NCBI GenBank assembly: GCA_002360295.1
Contig: DEQI01000262.1
Coordinates: forward strand, 5,348 to 11,491
Direction: 5' to 3'
DNA length: 6,144 bases
DNA from: Planococcaceae bacterium UBA3370
GTDB taxonomy: Bacteria; Bacillota; Bacilli; Bacillales_A; Planococcaceae
Shown: in pieces, positions 4,181 to 6,144 of the stretch
Layout: each line of letters starts with the position of its first letter
Numbering within the stretch: the stretch's first letter is position 1
Translations under genes and position numbers: made by a program
Notes under the pieces: generated by a model
What the model was told of the DNA's origin: nothing
The model's input: only the letters and a program-made list of their open reading frames with translations
Databases searched by the model: none

Positions 4181-6144
4181 ATGGATCAAACGATATGGGA
4201 AGAAGAGCAACAGCATTTAAGAGAAATAAGTGCCATGCTAAAACAATATGTAGAACAATTAAAGCTGCAAAAACAGCAGCAAAAAGAAAATATTGTTGAT
4301 GAACGGACAAGTGTTTCGGAAAGTTTTAACGATGTATCTGGAGAAAGGGCTATTGAATTCTCGCAGTTACTTCCAGAAATGCAGTTAAAAGAACGAGAGT
4401 ATGTAAACATAAGTGAACTACTGATGAAAATGGAAATTTTATATAAAAGCCCATACTTTGGTCGCATAACGATTCATAATGAGTCAGCAGAATTCGAAAA
4501 ACTGTATATTGGCCTTTCTACATTCCGAGATAAACAAGGGGATGTGCTTATTTATGATTGGCGTGCGCCTATATCAAGTCTTTTTTATGAAAATAGACTT
4601 GGAGAATGCCAATTTCAAATACCAGATGGTAGCAAATTAACGGTAGACGTGAAAGGTCGCCGTCAATATAAAACATACTATGATCAGCTATTACAACTAT
4701 TTGATGCAGATATCTATATCGGTGATGAGGTATTACAAAGCTTATTAGCGGATACTGCCAAAGAAAAGATGAAATCGATTGTGGCCACGATACAAAGTGA
4801 TCAAAACGCAGTCATTCGTTCTTCGAATAAAAGCAATTTAGTTGTACTGGGTCCACCTGGAAGTGGTAAAACATCTGTCGCGATGCAGCGAATTGCCTAT
4901 CTTTTATATGAATATCGTCAAACGATGAATGCGCGGAGTATATTACTTATTTCTCCTTCAGATTTATTTAATGATTATATTTCAAATGTTTTGCCAGAGC
5001 TCGGGGAGGAGAATGTACAGCATACAACGTACTATCGATTGTTTAAAGATTTGCGCTTACCGAAATATCATATAGAAACAAATTATAAAAATATTGAGCG
5101 ACTACAGCTAGAAAATGAATTGGCTCGAGAAAGCTATACTTATAAAAACTCCCATAGTTATACAAAAGGACTTTTAGCTTATATTGAGCAACTGAAAACG
5201 AAGGGGTTTCCATTTTATAATTTAAAAATGGGGGAAGAAGTATTTGTTACTGCCAAACAGTTAACACAGCTATTTTATGGTAAATTCGGAGGGCTTGATT
5301 TAGATTTTCGTTTAAGGAAAATTCGAGCTTATTTACTTGACCAGCTAAATAGGGAGAAGGATAAAGCATTTACGACTAAATTAAAGCAATTAAAAGCAGT
5401 GAACACGTTTATTGGAGATGATCATGAGCTTGAACAAAGAGCTCATAATGAAGTCAACCAACGTTTTGGAAAGCTTACTTTTACAATTGAGCAGCTAGGT
5501 TTTGCGAATATCCATAAAATCTACTTAAATTCACTTGTTTACGGTCAGGATGATTTTTGGACAAGACAAATACAAGAAGCTACCGCAAAATGTTTAAAAA
5601 AGAGAACACTACTTTTTGAGGATACAGCACCCTTATTGTATTTATATACAGTCATAACAGGTTTGTATACTGATAATCGAATTAAACATATTGTAATTGA
5701 TGAAATACAAGATTATTCCTATTTGCAATTATTGGCGATAAAAGAGATACATCCAAAGGCGCATTTTACTTTATTAGGTGACCGTAATCAGCTCGTTCAT
5801 CCAAGCAAAAAAGATGCGATTGATCATGCATTAGCCAATCATTTTAAAGTAGTAGAACTCAATAAATCTTACCGTTCAACTAATGAAATAACGAATTATA
5901 TGAGCGCAATCATCAATAATACATCAACATTATCATTAGGCGTAGCAGGTGAAAAACCAGTAATTGTAACTACGCAAAACCAAATTGAAGCAATCCAAGC
6001 ATTAATTAAAGAACGATATGTTGATGGAGAAAGTTTCGTAATAATTTGCAAAAATCGTCAAGGATGCGAGACACTTTATGAACAGTTAAAAGATGATCTA
6101 CCTCAATTAACACTTGTTTCAGAGCAGCAAAAGGTTTATATGAA
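4181..6144 (+). CDS. helD: RNA polymerase recycling motor ATPase HelD (3' end outside window)
   Basis: The frame is open for 654 codons to the right edge; Gram-positive HelD proteins are usually about 770 residues, so roughly the last 120, with helicase motifs V and VI, are missing. HelD is a UvrD/Rep-like superfamily 1 ATPase that binds RNA polymerase, reaches into its channels and releases stalled enzyme from nucleic acid. Residues 6-75 form a charged, Gln/Glu/Lys-rich coiled coil, as in the arm that enters the secondary channel. 'LIYDWRAPISSLFYE' (123-137) is a HelD signature. 'MKSIVATIQSDQNAVIR' (197-213) precedes the Walker A GPPGSGKT (224-231, Lys230). Walker B is VIDEIQD (Asp507, Glu508); motif III is LLGDRNQ (531-537); motif IV is LNKSYRS (560-566). 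The region between about 280 and 480 is the variable insertion that contacts the main channel. Some motif residues differ from the common forms (DEIQD for DEAQD, GDRNQLVH for GDxNQGIH), so it may be a paralogue. No frameshift is seen. It is probably transcribed alone. Confidence 0.93.
   Translation, partial: MDQTIWEEEQQHLREISAMLKQYVEQLKLQKQQQKENIVDERTSVSESFNDVSGERAIEFSQLLPEMQLKEREYVNISELLMKMEILYKSPYFGRITIHNESAEFEKLYIGLSTFRDKQGDVLIYDWRAPISSLFYENRLGECQFQIPDGSKLTVDVKGRRQYKTYYDQLLQLFDADIYIGDEVLQSLLADTAKEKMKSIVATIQSDQNAVIRSSNKSNLVVLGPPGSGKTSVAMQRIAYLLYEYRQTMNARSILLISPSDLFNDYISNVLPELGEENVQHTTYYRLFKDLRLPKYHIETNYKNIERLQLENELARESYTYKNSHSYTKGLLAYIEQLKTKGFPFYNLKMGEEVFVTAKQLTQLFYGKFGGLDLDFRLRKIRAYLLDQLNREKDKAFTTKLKQLKAVNTFIGDDHELEQRAHNEVNQRFGKLTFTIEQLGFANIHKIYLNSLVYGQDDFWTRQIQEATAKCLKKRTLLFEDTAPLLYLYTVITGLYTDNRIKHIVIDEIQDYSYLQLLAIKEIHPKAHFTLLGDRNQLVHPSKKDAIDHALANHFKVVELNKSYRSTNEITNYMSAIINNTSTLSLGVAGEKPVIVTTQNQIEAIQALIKERYVDGESFVIICKNRQGCETLYEQLKDDLPQLTLVSEQQKVYM

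Noticed and set aside
4077..4467. Two minus-strand open frames opposite the helD 5' end
   Set aside because: They run antisense through the helD coiled-coil coding region and its leader; the HelD frame explains the sequence and neither minus frame has a recognisable domain.

Overview
The window looks like chromosomal DNA of a low-GC, Gram-positive, spore-former-type Bacillota. Lysinibacillus, Solibacillus or a related genus is the best guess. That guess rests on AT-rich coding DNA, AAAGGGGAG-type ribosome binding sites, TTG starts, U-tailed terminators, the protein families present, and two GC-richer intergenic repeats that resemble dispersed repeats I recall from such genomes. The genus is an inference from memory; no marker gene proves it.

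Layout: (1) 1-465, + strand, the C-terminal PhoU-like part of a Na/Pi cotransporter-type membrane protein that begins upstream of the window. (2) 589-1221, +, a LysE-family exporter with a TTG start. (3) 1222-1478, a non-coding stretch between convergent genes with a strong hairpin, alternative pairings and a rho-independent terminator, possibly a small structured RNA. (4) 1479-1781, -, a small Dabb (stress-responsive alpha/beta barrel) protein. (5) 1782-2048, a regulatory gap with an HxlR-like dyad, a good sigma-A promoter and a degenerate PurBox-like pair. (6) 2049-3350, +, an NCS2/AzgA purine permease of the PbuG/PbuO type with its own terminator. (7) 3456-4180, a 725-base gene-poor gap holding two different repeat-like elements and a promoter/operator candidate. 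(8) 4181 to the right edge, +, the first 654 codons of HelD, the UvrD-like ATPase that clears and recycles RNA polymerase.

The genes do not form an evident pathway. Each seems to be its own transcription unit: an ion/phosphate transporter, an exporter, a small Dabb protein, a purine importer and an RNA polymerase recycling motor. The most interesting material is intergenic: the long nested GC-rich hairpin at 3584-3709, the second repeat-like block at 3829-4030, the structured region at 1230-1416, and the dyads next to the permease and helD promoters. I see no convincing new multi-gene system.
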